Assembly: GCF_022458985.1 (NCBI RefSeq)
Contig: NC_061771.1
Location: 27,644,001 to 27,708,000 of the forward strand
From: Mugil cephalus
Lineage: Eukaryota > Chordata > Actinopteri > Mugiliformes > Mugilidae
Length of the DNA stretch: 64,000 nucleotides
Reading direction: 5' to 3'
The position numbers and the translations under genes are program-made. Below the pieces are notes generated by a model. It made no database searches. It was not told the DNA's origin and worked only from the letters and a program-made list of their open reading frames with translations. The first letter of the stretch is position 1. Every line of letters begins with the position of its first letter. Below are positions 1 to 11,164 of this stretch, one piece after another.

Positions 1-19
1 TTAGGTTGAATCACAGGCA

Positions 20-485
20 AATGGTTGAAGAGTTATCGTGTGATTGACTGAATCAAAAGAGTTAAGATTTATAAAGCAGTCAGAGATATATTTTTACAGA
101 TATCTGTCAAAGAACAGAGAAGTAAATGGATCACTGCATTATGAAGAAAAATAATAAATTCAATTAAAGTTTGTGGATGTTTGTTTTGGCGTAGTTACAG
201 TCGACAGTAACTATTTCAGTTCCAACAATAAATAACAATAAAACAATAAACTGAATATTTGCGATCACTCCTTGTTATCCTTTTAAAACCCTATCAGATG
301 CTACAGTATTATATGGCTAACGTTACTTCTCAGTGAAGCTCTTAGCGTTAGCATCTTTTATTTAGCTACATTTATCATTAACTAAATGACCTAAAACTAA
401 CTGAAACTAACTGAAACTGAGGCTAATCCACTTTTCTAAATCCATTCTAGTTCGTTTGGAGTCCAGTTGTCCTTAATTTGATCTG
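20..485. repeat. Dispersed repeat, copy A (copy B at 37405-37960)
   Basis: About 470 bases that recur in the same orientation at 37405-37960 inside an LTV1 intron. Shared blocks include the 'gattgactgaa' start, the 'aaagcagtcagaga' stretch, the run 'ccaacaataaataacaata', and the 'cttagcgttagcatctttta' segment. Copies differ by scattered substitutions and small indels. No open frame or clear terminal repeat is visible, so the class is unknown. Confidence 0.75.
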
Positions 486-504
486 ATAATCTGCATTTTT
501 CCTG

Positions 505-660
505 GTCCAGTTTAAATAAATCAGGGATTTGTCTCAGTCTGATCTTTACAACACATGTTTTTGTTGAAGTGTTGAAGTTGAAGTGAGCTGTTGTTGCTCA
601 TCATCTCTAAAGAGTTTGGAAGCCACAAATAATCCACAGTCAGACAGATTCAGAGCAAAT
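505..660 (-). repeat. Fragment of the 0.9-kb inverted-repeat transposon family
   Basis: The segments 'aaataaatcagggatttgtc' and 'gaagccacaaataatccaca' match parts of the element at 45555-46545, and the second also matches 26549-27448. The piece lies next to dispersed repeat copy A and lacks both element ends. Confidence 0.6.
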
Positions 661-884
661 GGAGGAGATTTAAGTCAGTTGTTATAATCAATGAGTCATT
701 TTTCATTTTGTTTTTTGACCACTTCCAGATCTGGTCTCTTAAATGTGTACCTCTGCTTTACCTTGGTCGTTTGTGATGACGTTAATTAAAGATGATCTGA
801 ATTCATCCTCCACTGCTGCGTTTTTGAACTCTGACATAATTAAGCTGCTTTACGTTTATATTCACGCTCTCATTGTTTCCACAG

Positions 885-1417
885 TGACAATGGCTTCTCA
901 GACCCCAACTGGAAGGAGCTAAGAAAAGAGTGAGTCATGATCTTTATCTGTTCTTTACCTTTACAACCCAACAGAATTTAATGAATGATTTACTGAATTT
1001 AATGTGAGGGTCACAGGGTTTTCTTTTACCTGCTGAGTGGAGCCGAGCTCATTTGAGCAAATCAGACCTGCAGTTACCCACATGTTGCTTTAAACTCTAT
1101 ATCATAGACTGTATAAATATGGAGGGTGAAGCCAAGGTACAGCTCCCCCTTGTGGCTGTAGGCTGCAGTACAGGTCATAAGCTCCACCCCCTCCATGTTA
1201 GTGGGCGGAACTTGGACCAAATTCAGTGTGTAATCCAACATTCCTTTGTAACTGGTGTGTAAGTGGGGATGCATCGTCCATATTTATATACAGTCTATGC
1301 TTCAAACACTAATGGACTGAATCAATGATTTCCTCTGTGTTTATCTGCAGGATCAGACTCATCTTCCAGGCACGTTGCAGAGATGTACAAGCCTCCGAAT
1401 ACTTTGCTGAATGCTGA
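885..1417 (+). CDS. Two possible 3'-terminal exons of an unrecognised gene
   Basis: Exon 885-929 follows a good acceptor (tttccacag) and ends at a gtgagt donor. It reads DNGFSDPNWKELRK in one frame. Exon 1351-1417 follows 'tatctgcag' and continues that frame for 21 codons, ending in TGA at 1415-1417 (EIRLIFQARC...YFAEC). Splice phases agree: two bases of a codon before the intron, one after. An AATAAA-like stretch lies near 1500. The upstream exons would be outside the window. I do not recognise the peptide, and a chance pair of splice sites or an old pseudogene remains possible. Confidence 0.4.
1103..1299. mobile_element. Short MITE with 'catagactgtata' ends
   Basis: The element begins catagactgtataaatatgg and ends with the near inverse, ccatatttatatacagtctatg. 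The inside holds 'agctcccccttgtggctg' and 'cataagctccaccccctcca'. Related copies occur at 20343-20560 and 31545-31690. Short length, terminal inverted repeats and lack of coding capacity fit a non-autonomous DNA transposon. Confidence 0.7.
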
Positions 1418-1871
1418 ATATAAAAATAATCCATTCTGCGCCACATCTATCGCTTCCACAATTAATCTCCCGTCAAATGAGTTGCCAATGACTTAGGATA
1501 ATAATAAAAACCAAGCATGTTTTACCGTGTTGTTTCATTCATTGTGTCTCTACTTCGTATTCATGCGTGAAGCATTCTGATACAATAGAGAGTCGGGGGA
1601 TCACAGATGGCAACGTTAGCTTTTAAACCAAAGGACCTGAGCAGATATAATGTAGATATAAGGTTGGACCAGACTCCCACATATCTGCTCTTTGCTTAGA
1701 ATAAGATTAATAATGTGTCCCCTGAGTCCTAGTTGTCATCTTCACAGTGAAAGCAGCAGTTCAGCTGCTTCTCAACCGCACTAACAACACTAAATAAATA
1801 CCAGAAATATATATATATATATATAAATACAAGGAGCAAGAGAAATCTGTTGAATTAAAAGCTAATAAGTG

Positions 1872-2095
1872 CAGTGTCTTATCTCTTAAACTTGTCTTGT
1901 CCTATCATGTCTTGTCTCTTCTTATTCAGTCTTGTCTTCGTTTCCTGTCTCTTCGCTCCTTGTTGTGTCTCGTCATGTCTTGTTTTATTCTATCTTATCT
2001 TGTCTTATCTTTTCTTTATCTATCCTGTCCTATCTCACGCTATCTTCTCCTATCTTGTCCTTGTGTTATATAATAAAACCTGTGTCGTCTTCCAC
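1872..2095. repeat. Degenerate CTTGT/CTATC pyrimidine-rich tract
   Basis: About 220 bases of T and C built from loose copies of cttgt, cctat and ctcat. The open frames across it are low-complexity Ser/Leu/Phe products of the repeat and are not genes. Confidence 0.7.
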
Positions 2096-2345
2096 ATTTC
2101 ATTTTAATTCATATATATTTAATACTTATGGTCTCTGACATTGTTGAGTATTTTATTTATTCTATGTTATTCTGAGATTCAGTGGCTACTATGTTGAAAC
2201 TATGTTGTTGTTGTTATTCCTCACTGTGGGCACTAGAGGTCACACTATACTCTTAACAATGACTCTCCTTGACGGCAGCAAGATGCAGCCTGACACACAC
2301 ACGCAAAAATCTTTAAGAACAGCTCGGGGAAAACATGAAGAAGAG

Positions 2346-2503
2346 CACAAGGTGTTGACCTGGCTTCTAAATTCACTAGATCACCAAACTAACAACATCC
2401 TGAGACGCCCTCGAAAGGCCCATGTCCATTCTCTGATGAGTCACAAGACAAACCTATACAACATTAGGCAGGTGGTCATAATGTTATGCCTGATCGGCGT
2501 ATA
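2346..2503. mobile_element. Tc1-like MITE fragment
   Basis: It contains 'ggtgttgacctggcttctaa' and 'attcactagat', then ends 'ggtggtcataatgttatgcc' plus 'tgatcggcgta'. That terminus recurs, in either orientation, at 20108-20348, 23452-23498, 31900-32042 and 47575-47785. The ends and the 'gacctggc...aaattcactag' core are typical of short deletion derivatives of a fish Tc1/mariner transposon. Confidence 0.65.
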
Positions 2504-3430
2504 TTATTTACTCTAACATCTTGCAGAGTCAGGAAAATAACAGTCACACAGGACAGAAACCAGAGAGCTGGTTCTTTATTGTAACATCTCAACATCTAAC
2601 TTCTCAGATTATGGATCCTGTTGAGTGTCATGACATTATGTGCAGATATTTGTGGCCCACAAAATAAAGCATCTTTAAAACATCCTTTTTTTTTTTAATG
2701 AGCTTCATCAAATCCTCCTGTGTGTCCAACACACGACAAGCATCTGATTAGACTCTGTGACATCGTCTCCGACCACACAAATCGGTGGAGTCCTGAAAGT
2801 TTTTAACATAATTTATTATTCATGAAAATGTTTTGTGGACACTGGAGACAACCAGACACAGAGCAACACTGTCTGCCACTGTTACATTTGTGTCTTTTAG
2901 CTTTTTTATTTTTTTGTTCTTCAGTGGTGGGATGCTCCTCTTTCCTCACATGCGAGGCCCTGAATACGTCCAAAGTGACGTCACAGGAGCTGGTTTGTCT
3001 CCGTCACCGAAACGTTCTCTAAAGCTACAATTATGAACTAAAACAGACTAGAAATCTTCATGAAGCCGCAGAGGTGGCTATTCACCCTTTAACATTCTGC
3101 GATTCTCAACAGCGAGCCCCTAGTGGTCGGCGGTGTAATTACAAGGGGTCTATGAAAATAAAATCAAGATAAAAAAGATCATATGACAATTATAGAAATA
3201 GGATCATTTTACTTAAATGTGACTGAAGCCTTTATCTACCTGAACTACAGAGGGTAAGGATTTTTTTCTCCAATTCTGCTTCTGTAATTTACTGTATTTT
3301 ATAGAGAGATGTCGCCGTCGGGTTGAATTGTTCCTGCGTGACGCAGTTAATACAAACTTAACACAACCTGCATCCATTTCAAATTTTGAGGCCCCTACTG
3401 TTTCTGTGGGTTTGCACCATAGGTCCTCAA

Positions 3431-3700
3431 CAGGGGGCACTGCAAGAGGGGTCGCATAATCTTTGGTTGATTAGTCATTTTATATATATATATATATATA
3501 TATCAAATTTACATTTCTTTAAATACACCTGAACATGAATCCAACATATTTTAGTAGAGGGATAAGGGGTTAATATTAAAAGCTTAATATTAAATGATAA
3601 TAAGAATGTATATTTATAAATGCCCCCAGGCCAAGTTTAATCTAGAACGCATATATTAAATCATATATTAGATCTTGTGAAACGTCAGCAGGAAGACGTG
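3431..3700. repeat. Dispersed repeat carrying an internal (TA)n, copy 1
   Basis: The order 'ggtcgcataatctttggttg', a (TA)11 run, 'aaatttacatttctttaaat', then 'tgtatatttataaatg' is shared with 8676-9075 and 20590-21150. The TA run sits at the same place in each copy. No coding frame is present. The remaining sequence from 2516 to 4054 holds no recognisable gene; it may include the SMIM28 3' untranslated region. Confidence 0.65.
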
Positions 3701-4054
3701 GGAAACTCAGTAAGTGCATGTTCAGGCTAAAAAAAAACAAACAAAAAAAAAACCAGACAGACCCAACAACTTCTTCTTACTTTTTAAGTGTGTGCCAACT
3801 TTGATTACACAAGAACAAAACCACTTTGAGTTGCGATACAAACTTCAGAGTCAAGACAAAGACCATGAATGAGCTCCGACATGTTCGTGCACAGCATTGA
3901 GTTTACTTTGGGTACGTCCTAAAAAGAAGGGGGGGTGTGTTTCGCAGGAAGGCAGGAATGATTAGAGGTTAAATGGGTGTATTTTACACATGAGGTCATA
4001 AAAAAAACCAAACATTTGAATCGTAATGTTTTTTTTTCTAGTATGAACACCGTG

Positions 4055-7000
4055 TCACACGTAGCGACCGCTGGACTTGAGCTCAGGACACAGCTTGGCC
4101 TCCAGGTCCTCTGTCTTCATGGACTCTGCGTCCCTGGAGCTGGACAGGCTGGCCGCCCTGGTGATCTTGGTGAGCGTCTCCTCGTAGGGCGGCGGCAGGT
4201 AGACCATGACGAAGACGCCGTCCGAGCCGTCGGAGCTGGTGCTGGTGTGGCGCTCCGCGTTGCGGGTCAGGGAGGAGAGGATCTCGGCGCCGCCCTCCGC
4301 GTCCTGCAGGTCCAGGGCGATGATGTTGGCCAGGCTCAGCTTTCCGCGGGAGCGGCGGGCGTACGTCAGGCCGACGAGGAGGAGCAGCAGGAGGACGGAG
4401 GCCGCGGGGAGGATGATGTAGACGGCCAGCTCCGACCTTTTGTCCTCCCCCAGCTCCAGCTCAGTCCAGTCGTAGGCCTGGAGATCCAGGAGGAAGTTTG
4501 ATTTATAAAAACATTTCACATTTTGTCGGAGCCAAATTGTGGGTGTTGTGCACATTTGTGCCAGTAGGTGTCAGTATCTTTAGACCCAGGTGCTCACACT
4601 GGGGAAACCATGCGGTTTGTTAATGTGTAGACTGGGCCAAGCAATGTCATGTGCGGCGTCTAAAATGAATCAGCATAAGGACATTTTTCCTGTTTTTTTT
4701 TTGTGTTGTTGCACTTACACCTGCACTTATAGCAGGTACGTGTACAAGCCCTTCACACCAGCATGTGCAGACAGTGACAAGGAAGCCACGAAACACACTT
4801 TTATATCACATTCACGTGTGAATCTGCACAGTTTAAACTGTGAATGCAAGTTAAACCTGTAAGGCCTGACTTAAAATAAACTTTTTGACCTGTAAACCAG
4901 CTAAATGAATGTTTAAGAACCATTTCCTCATATTTTTGCATTTCTGGAAATTTACCGAGGATGACACGAGACAATAATTACCAAGTGAACATCAAAAATG
5001 GATGAGGAATGAACTCAGGCATCGTTTTAATCTTTTAGATATAATTATACAATTGGCACTGGGGCAGTTGTATCATATGCGAAACACGTGATTTTACCAC
5101 AACATAATGTATATGAAGGTATATATATCAATAATCGTAACATAAAGCGTATTCTTATCATAAACTTTTCAAAATTAGAAAAGATTTTCATGCAAAACAC
5201 AACAACAAAAAACTACAGTTGGTGTTAAAGGTTGAAACACGTCATTTAACAACACGTCTCTTAGGGTTGGGCCTATAATTAGCGTAAGTTTGTAATGATT
5301 TTCCTAAAGTCACAGATGTAAAGGACTGTGTGAAAAATACTGGAATGAGGAGGGAGGTTTAATATTATATATAATAATTATTAAAAAAAATTAATCTTGT
5401 ATTCTTTACTATTTCTAATACACTTGTGTTTTTAGGTTTGCCACACACATTAGGGTTTATTTAGACAAAGTATCGGATCGATATCACCGATACCAGCCTG
5501 AATTTTCCTCAGTATCGTCTCGGAAAGGAAGTCGGTATCAGACATCATGAGGTATTAACAGGTCGGCCCGTGTTCACAGGCTAAAGTCACATGTGACTCT
5601 AACGTGGACTGATCATTGTGTGACTCAGTGTGTTTGTGTTGTATGTTTCAGTTTGGTGATTATGTTTTTAATAAAACCGTGGAAAAAGATTCTCTTCCTC
5701 CTCCTGTAGGTGCTTTGTGTTACAATCCAATTATGATTGTTGCAATTCAGTAGTTTTTGTATATAATATGCCAATACTGGTATAGTTTATTATATTTTAT
5801 TTTACTTTTGTCTTATTATTTATCTTTTACACGGTCCACTCTTTATTCTTGTTATTTTTCTGTCCCTATGTATCCTGTCGCAAACCGCTTCCCTCATTGT
5901 GGGACAAATAAAGGTTTTTCTATTCGTATCTATTGTAGGTGGAAGGGTCTTAAATGTTATTATGAGATGTCTGTGGAAAAATGTGTTTCAGAAGTAATAA
6001 TATATATAGACACAAAGCAACAAAAAATGGTGTCTTTGAATAAAACCATGACCTTCATTAGTGGATCACTAGAAATAAAAGGACCCAAAATTCCAAATAT
6101 CTTAATTTATTCATTAATGTTAATGTTTTAATGGCTTTTCTAGGATTTGCTTAGTGTTTTGGCTGCGTAAAATAATAAATTATGATAAATAATGTTTACA
6201 TGAGTCAGTTTCAAGCTGATGTGCAGTGTGAAACTTTGTGTGAGTGTTCAGTGGGTATAATCTGATACAGTGGTATCACACATGTAAATCTGCCTGAAAT
6301 TAGATTAAATCAAAACCTGTTGACTGAGAACATCCAGTGCTTTAATTCTTCCAGTATCGTCCTGCAGCCTGAGAGCGACTCAGTCTTTTCACAATCACCA
6401 CATAGTTAAAACAAACTTTAACAAAGTGAATGAACAATAAAATGAAACGTTCCCTCTTTAACATCGCAGAAGCCTAGACTGTTTTGTGTGATCTCCTCTG
6501 AGCTGCTCATCTCACTTCACCACCTCCCACCACGATGTCCCAATTTTTTTTTTTTCCAAGCTATTAGTTAATGGTGCCTGGATGAGAAAGCACCTCTGCA
6601 GGACTAATTCTCAATCAGTCTGAGTGTCGCACCGAGCGTTGTTGTCCTAAAAGTCAGAGATTAAGCGTGAAGGAGAAAACAGCCTCGTCACTAATGCCCA
6701 GGTGTGTTCAGGCCTGTTCAGGGTGAATTCGTCCCGACTACTACGGCGGCTCAGCTTTTTAAATGTTTATTAAAAAAAAAAACGCAGAAAGATAATGAGA
6801 TGATCACATCATGTTAGTTCCCTCTGAGTAGACAGGTTATCTCAGAAATAATAAACAGTGCGTGGCCCACTTTCTGCTGCATGATCATCACCTGAGCTGA
6901 CATCTATGATGTGAATCTCCCGTTCCACCACATCCCAAAGGTGTTGGATTGAGATCTGGTGACTGTGGAGGCCATTGGAGTACAGTGAACTCATTGTCAT

Positions 7001-9553
7001 GTTCAAGGAACCAGTTTGAGATGATATGAGCTTTGTGACATGGTGCATTATCCTGCTGGAAGTAGCCGTCAGAAGATGGTCCACTGTGGTCATAAAGGGA
7101 TGGACATGGTCAGCAACAATACTCAGGTAGACTGTGGCATTTAAACCATGCTCAGTTTGTACTAAGGAGAAAATATCCCCCCACACCATCACATCACCAA
7201 CACCAGCCTGAACCGTTGATACAAGGTAGGATGGATCCATGCTTTCATGTTGTTTAAATTCTGACCCTGACATCCGGATGTCGCAGCTGAAATCCAGACT
7301 CATCAGACCAGACAACAATCTTCTTTTTCCAATCTTCTATTGTCCAGTGTTGGTGAGCCTGTGTGAACTGTAGTCTCAGTTTCCTGTTCTTAGCTGACAG
7401 GAGTGGCCCCGGGTGTGGTCTTCTGCTGCTGTAGCCCATCTTCTTCAAGGTTCAACGTGTTGTGTGTTCAGAGATGTTATTCTACATTCCTTGGTTGTAA
7501 CCAGTGGTTATTTGAGTTACTGTTGCCTTTCTATCATCTCCAACCAGTCTGTCACTCACTGGATATTTTCTCTTTTTCGGACCATTCTCTGTAAACCCTA
7601 GAGATTGTTGTGTGTGAAAATACCAGTAGATCAGCAGTTTCTGAAATACTCAGACCATCAGCCCGTCTGGCACCAACAACCAGACCACGTTCAAAGTCAC
7701 TTAAATCCCTTTTCTTCTCCGTTCTGATGCTCAGTTTGAACTCCAGCAGGTTGTTTTGATCACCTCTACATGAATAAATACATTTAACTGCAGCCATGTG
7801 ATCGGCTGATTAGCTATTTGTGTTAACAAGCAGTTGAACAGGTGTACCTAATAAAGTGGCCAGTGAGAGTATATTACAAATAAGAAGGTTGTGGTTTTAT
7901 TAAAAGACGCCATTTTTGCTGCCGGGCTTCATGTCTATATTAATATTAAATATTATTATATGAAACCAGCACATTTTAAAAGTTGTCTAAAAGAAAGGAA
8001 CTTAACGCAACACTAAACAAAAAACGATCATTCGTATTTGTTTGTGTCACCTTTTGAAACACAAAAAACAACTATTTCATGATAATATTTGGGATTGTGT
8101 GAGACTATTGTTGTTTCTTTAGTTGGATTGTGTTATATTTATCTACTTTCAGGACGTTTTGAGTCATTTTTATGTAGAAATGTGGAACACACAGAAAGTC
8201 ATCAGTTAAAATCTCTGCAGAACGTCTGAACTTTTCTTTTTTTTCAATTCAGTTTTTAATCAGGTAAAACTAGGAGCCACGGCCTCGCGCAAAATTCTTC
8301 AGGCACTGGAAGTAAATGAATAAATATACGAAGTAACAATTTTATTCATTAACAAACAAGAGTGAGAACCGTTGGTCATTAAACCAGTTTCAGTTTTGTT
8401 CTTTTCACTTAGAGCGAAGCAGATTTAGTGTTTTTCCGTCTTTTCTTTTAATCTGACTACGTGATGTTGAGGTTCAGACCATCTGTTGCACGACTCTTAA
8501 TTCTTCTCGTGGAGGGAAAACTGACGAAATTAAACATTCTTCAGATTATTTTGTTATTTTTAAAATGCATATGAGGCGAAACCACATGTTTGTTAAACTC
8601 TGGAGTAAGATTCACAGATTTGATCCTGAGCAGCTTCACTGTTTATTCCTTAAAACAGGTGTTGATGAAGCTGTGGAGGTACTGCATGGGGGGGGGGTCG
8701 CAAAATCCTTGGCAGGATTGGACATTTTTTGTGTGTATATATATATATATATATATGTATTTGTGCTGCTTTTGGCCCGCAGACCTCATGTTTGTCACCT
8801 TAGAGCGCACACAAATTTAAATTTCTTCACATGAACTTGGATGCAACATGTTTTAGTAAATGGGCTGTACATATTTGAAATAAAATAAATAAATCAAATG
8901 ATATCAGAACCTGTGTATCATTAGAATAACTTAATATTTAATGCACGATGAAAATAATAATGTGTATTTATAAATAGCACAGGGCTACAGAACACATGTA
9001 GTAGGTAGAGGGTCCCTACTTAATCTGTCATCAGTTTGGGTTCCTTGGTCTGAAAAATGTTGAAGAGCCCTGGTTTAGAGTGTTGATGATTATTAAATGT
9101 TCATTCATACACATCTTCTGTTTCCAGGGTCCAGCATCCAGACGTTTAGTCTAAAGATGTAAAGGGAGCACGGACTAAAACTTCCTAGAGGAGACAAACG
9201 AGCCGATCGAAGCCAAGTAATGTGACGTGATCAAGAGCTTAAAAAGATAAACTCTTCGTCACGTGTGGATTTAAACGTGCGGATTTAACGTGAGGATTTA
9301 ACGCACGCTCATCGATACATCTAGAACCAAAGAATCACACCGACTTTAAATATCTACGAGAAGAAGAAGAAGCAAAAACAAAGCGGCATTTTGGGAGATT
9401 ACTGGGCGAACGTGTCGTGTTTAAGCTGCTGAGCCGAGCCCGAGCTCTACACACCTGCTGCTCCGGAGTCGAGGGGGATCCCGTCACCCAGTCGTACGAC
9501 CCTCGGCCGGCCGGCCCGAACCTCATCCAGCTGCTGTCCAGTAGCGCCCGCAT
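4055..9553 (-). CDS. smim28: SMIM28-like small integral membrane protein
   Basis: Coding exons on the minus strand are 9553-9455 (33 codons) and 4477-4055 (140 codons plus stop), giving about 173 residues. The intron is 4,977 bp with a gtgtgt donor and 'ctccag' acceptor in phase 0. The N-terminus, MRALLDSSWMRFGPAGRGSY, fits what I recall of human SMIM28 (MRGL..SWRNFGRAGRGTYEW). One membrane helix follows at about residues 46-64 (AVYIILPAASVLLLLLLVGL), then a basic stop-transfer stretch (ARRSRGK). The cytoplasmic tail has a PPPYEE motif, a possible WW-domain ligand, where human has a similar PPSYEE. The function of this family is not known to me. The last exon is very GC-rich. The intron contains the Tc1 relic at 6842-7870. 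The join of the two exons is inferred from phase and from family resemblance. Confidence 0.7.
6842..7870 (-). pseudogene. Tc1-like transposase relic in the SMIM28 intron
   Basis: Reading leftwards from about 7797, broken frames give a helix-turn-helix start (DLSDFERGLVVGARRADGLS, ISETADLL), then the linker MGYSSRRPHPGPLLSAKN, then the catalytic region with WSDES and, further on, IQHLWDVVEREI, a typical Tc1 C-terminal motif. The pieces are out of frame with each other, the section around 7450-7550 has no continuous frame, and the C-terminus is lost. The outer end at about 7840-7868 carries 'ggtgtacctaataaagtggc', the usual terminal inverted repeat sequence; no matching end is seen near 6842. 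It is therefore a dead, one-ended copy. Confidence 0.85.
8676..9075. repeat. Dispersed (TA)n-bearing repeat, copy 2
   Basis: Same order of blocks as at 3431-3700: 'gggtcgcaaaatccttgg', a (TA)n run at 8733-8756, 'aaatttaaatttcttcacat', then 'gtgtatttataaatagcaca'. It ends near 'ttccttggtctgaaaaatgt' at 9040-9060, a block also seen in copy 3. Confidence 0.65.
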
Positions 9554-10130
9554 GACGCCCGGGGGATGTGTGGATGTGTGGACGGGGCGGGAGGACGGAG
9601 GAATACGCGCCGACAGTGGATGGAGATCAACTAAAGCATCCAGCTGCTGGTCCAGAGGTTGTAAACGGAGGAGATGGCCCTCTGTGTGTGTGTGTGGGGG
9701 GGTGGGGAGGGGTAGTATAGGGAGGGGCGACGGGGTAAGAAGCTGCTCACATGCTCACACATGCAGCGGAGCGGTAGGATTCAGGCCAGTGGTGGGATTT
9801 ACAGATGTGCAGCTGGCCCACATCCCAGGCAGAGTGAGACCAGCGAGTGGACGTATGTATGTATGAGCAGGGGTCGCGTGTCACTGCGTGTGTTGGTTGT
9901 GGTGGTGGTGAAAGGCCGCACACGTCTCTACAACGAGCCCTCGGGCACGTGGAGCTCACACTGGAGGAGGAAACCCACTCCCACGGGCAGATGTTGATGT
10001 GTTTCTTGTGACATGTGCGTTCTTGTTCTGGTGGAGATGTGGGGACCAAACCGGTCCATGAGGTCCAAGATCAGTTAGAACCGGGTGTTTTAGTCTTTAG
10101 AAGAGTGAGTATAGCAGCACTAATATTGTG
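9554..10130. other. Upstream flank of SMIM28, no gene seen
   Basis: GC-rich sequence directly upstream of the SMIM28 start codon, so the likely site of its promoter and 5' untranslated region. It includes a (TG)n/G-rich stretch at about 9681-9715. No TATA box or convincing reading frame is visible. Confidence 0.4.
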
Positions 10131-11164
10131 TATTCATGGGTTTCACGGTGACGTCACACCGTCTCAACGGCGCCATCTTTAGGACCGTCAGATACCGGAA
10201 GTACGCTGTCAATATGCAGTTTATCTGCTGTGCGGTCGGCTGCCATAGAACTAAGGCTAAAAATACAGGACTTACGTTTTACAATATCCCCAAAAAACAA
10301 TGAAAGAAGACAGAGGTGGGTCGCTGCCATTAAAAGGCCATTTAGGACCTAGCGCCACCACCCGGTCCCGGAGAAAAATGGCCAGTCAAAGGGCAAATGC
10401 GCATCTTTCATCTTCCAAAAAACAACGCTATTTAAAGAAAACTGGTATTTTGGGTTTCGATCCCTGTTTAATTGCCCTTGAAATGCTAATTCCCCTTCAA
10501 TCTGCCTTAAATTTGCCAAATGTGTCCTTTGCTGACATATACAATTTATCTAATTCATAATCCCCCCTACACCGGTACTTCACCTCAGGTTGGGTCACCG
10601 AGGCAAAACTTTATCACCTGGAGGACCAAAAAATGTTTTTGATCATTAGAAAGGTAAGTTATGTATTTATTTACTACTTTACGAGCTTTCTGGCGGATTA
10701 AAACTACCACGAACGTTACATTTGCTAGCTTGTTTTTTTTTTTTTTTTTTTTTTTAAACTAACTAGTAATTCAATCTAAATTAAACACAACGAAGTAATC
10801 TTAATTATCTGAAACAATACTGAAGCGTTGATTTATCGCGGCTATTTTTATTCTGTGACTAATATTGCGATTGTTAGCATGCTAACGCTTGGCTACGTAC
10901 GTAAACATAACTTACCTGAGATGAAGTGCACAGAGTGTTCTGTGGGAGTCCAGTGATTCCTTTTAATGGCAGCGACCCACCTCTGTCTTCAGACATTGTT
11001 TCTGGGGATATTGTAAAACGTAAGTCCTGTATTTTTAGTCTTAGCTCTATCGCAGCCGACCGCACAGCAGATAAACTGCACATTGACAGCGTACTTCCGG
11101 TATCTGACGGTCCTAAAGATGGCGCCGTTGAGGCGGTGTGACGTCACCGTGAAACTCATGAATA
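10131..11164. mobile_element. DNA element with ~205-bp inverted repeats encoding a THAP start
   Basis: The arms 10131-10338 and 10959-11164 are inverted copies of each other with minor differences; the outer ends read TATTCATG(G/A)GTTTCACGG and include the palindrome TGACGTCA. In the left arm an ATG at 10214 opens a frame MQFICCAVGCHRTKAKNTGL, resembling the C2CH start of a THAP zinc finger. It stops at 10301-10303 after a one-base slip, and the next frame reads NNERRQRWVAAIKR, the expected continuation. The right arm (minus strand) runs further, to HWTPTEHS and a gtaagt splice donor, but has GTG in place of the start and a nonsense change. Both arms read inward. THAP domains occur in P-element and Kolobok transposases. 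I could not find a clear target-site duplication. Confidence 0.75.

Noticed and set aside
3977-4501. 174-codon plus-strand frame opposite SMIM28
   Set aside because: Antisense shadow of the GC-rich last exon; the minus-strand frame has the membrane helix and family motifs.
10300-10560. 86-codon frame starting MKEDRGGSLPLKG
   Set aside because: Its first part is the THAP sequence read in the wrong frame; it is part of the transposon at 10131-11164 and not an independent gene.
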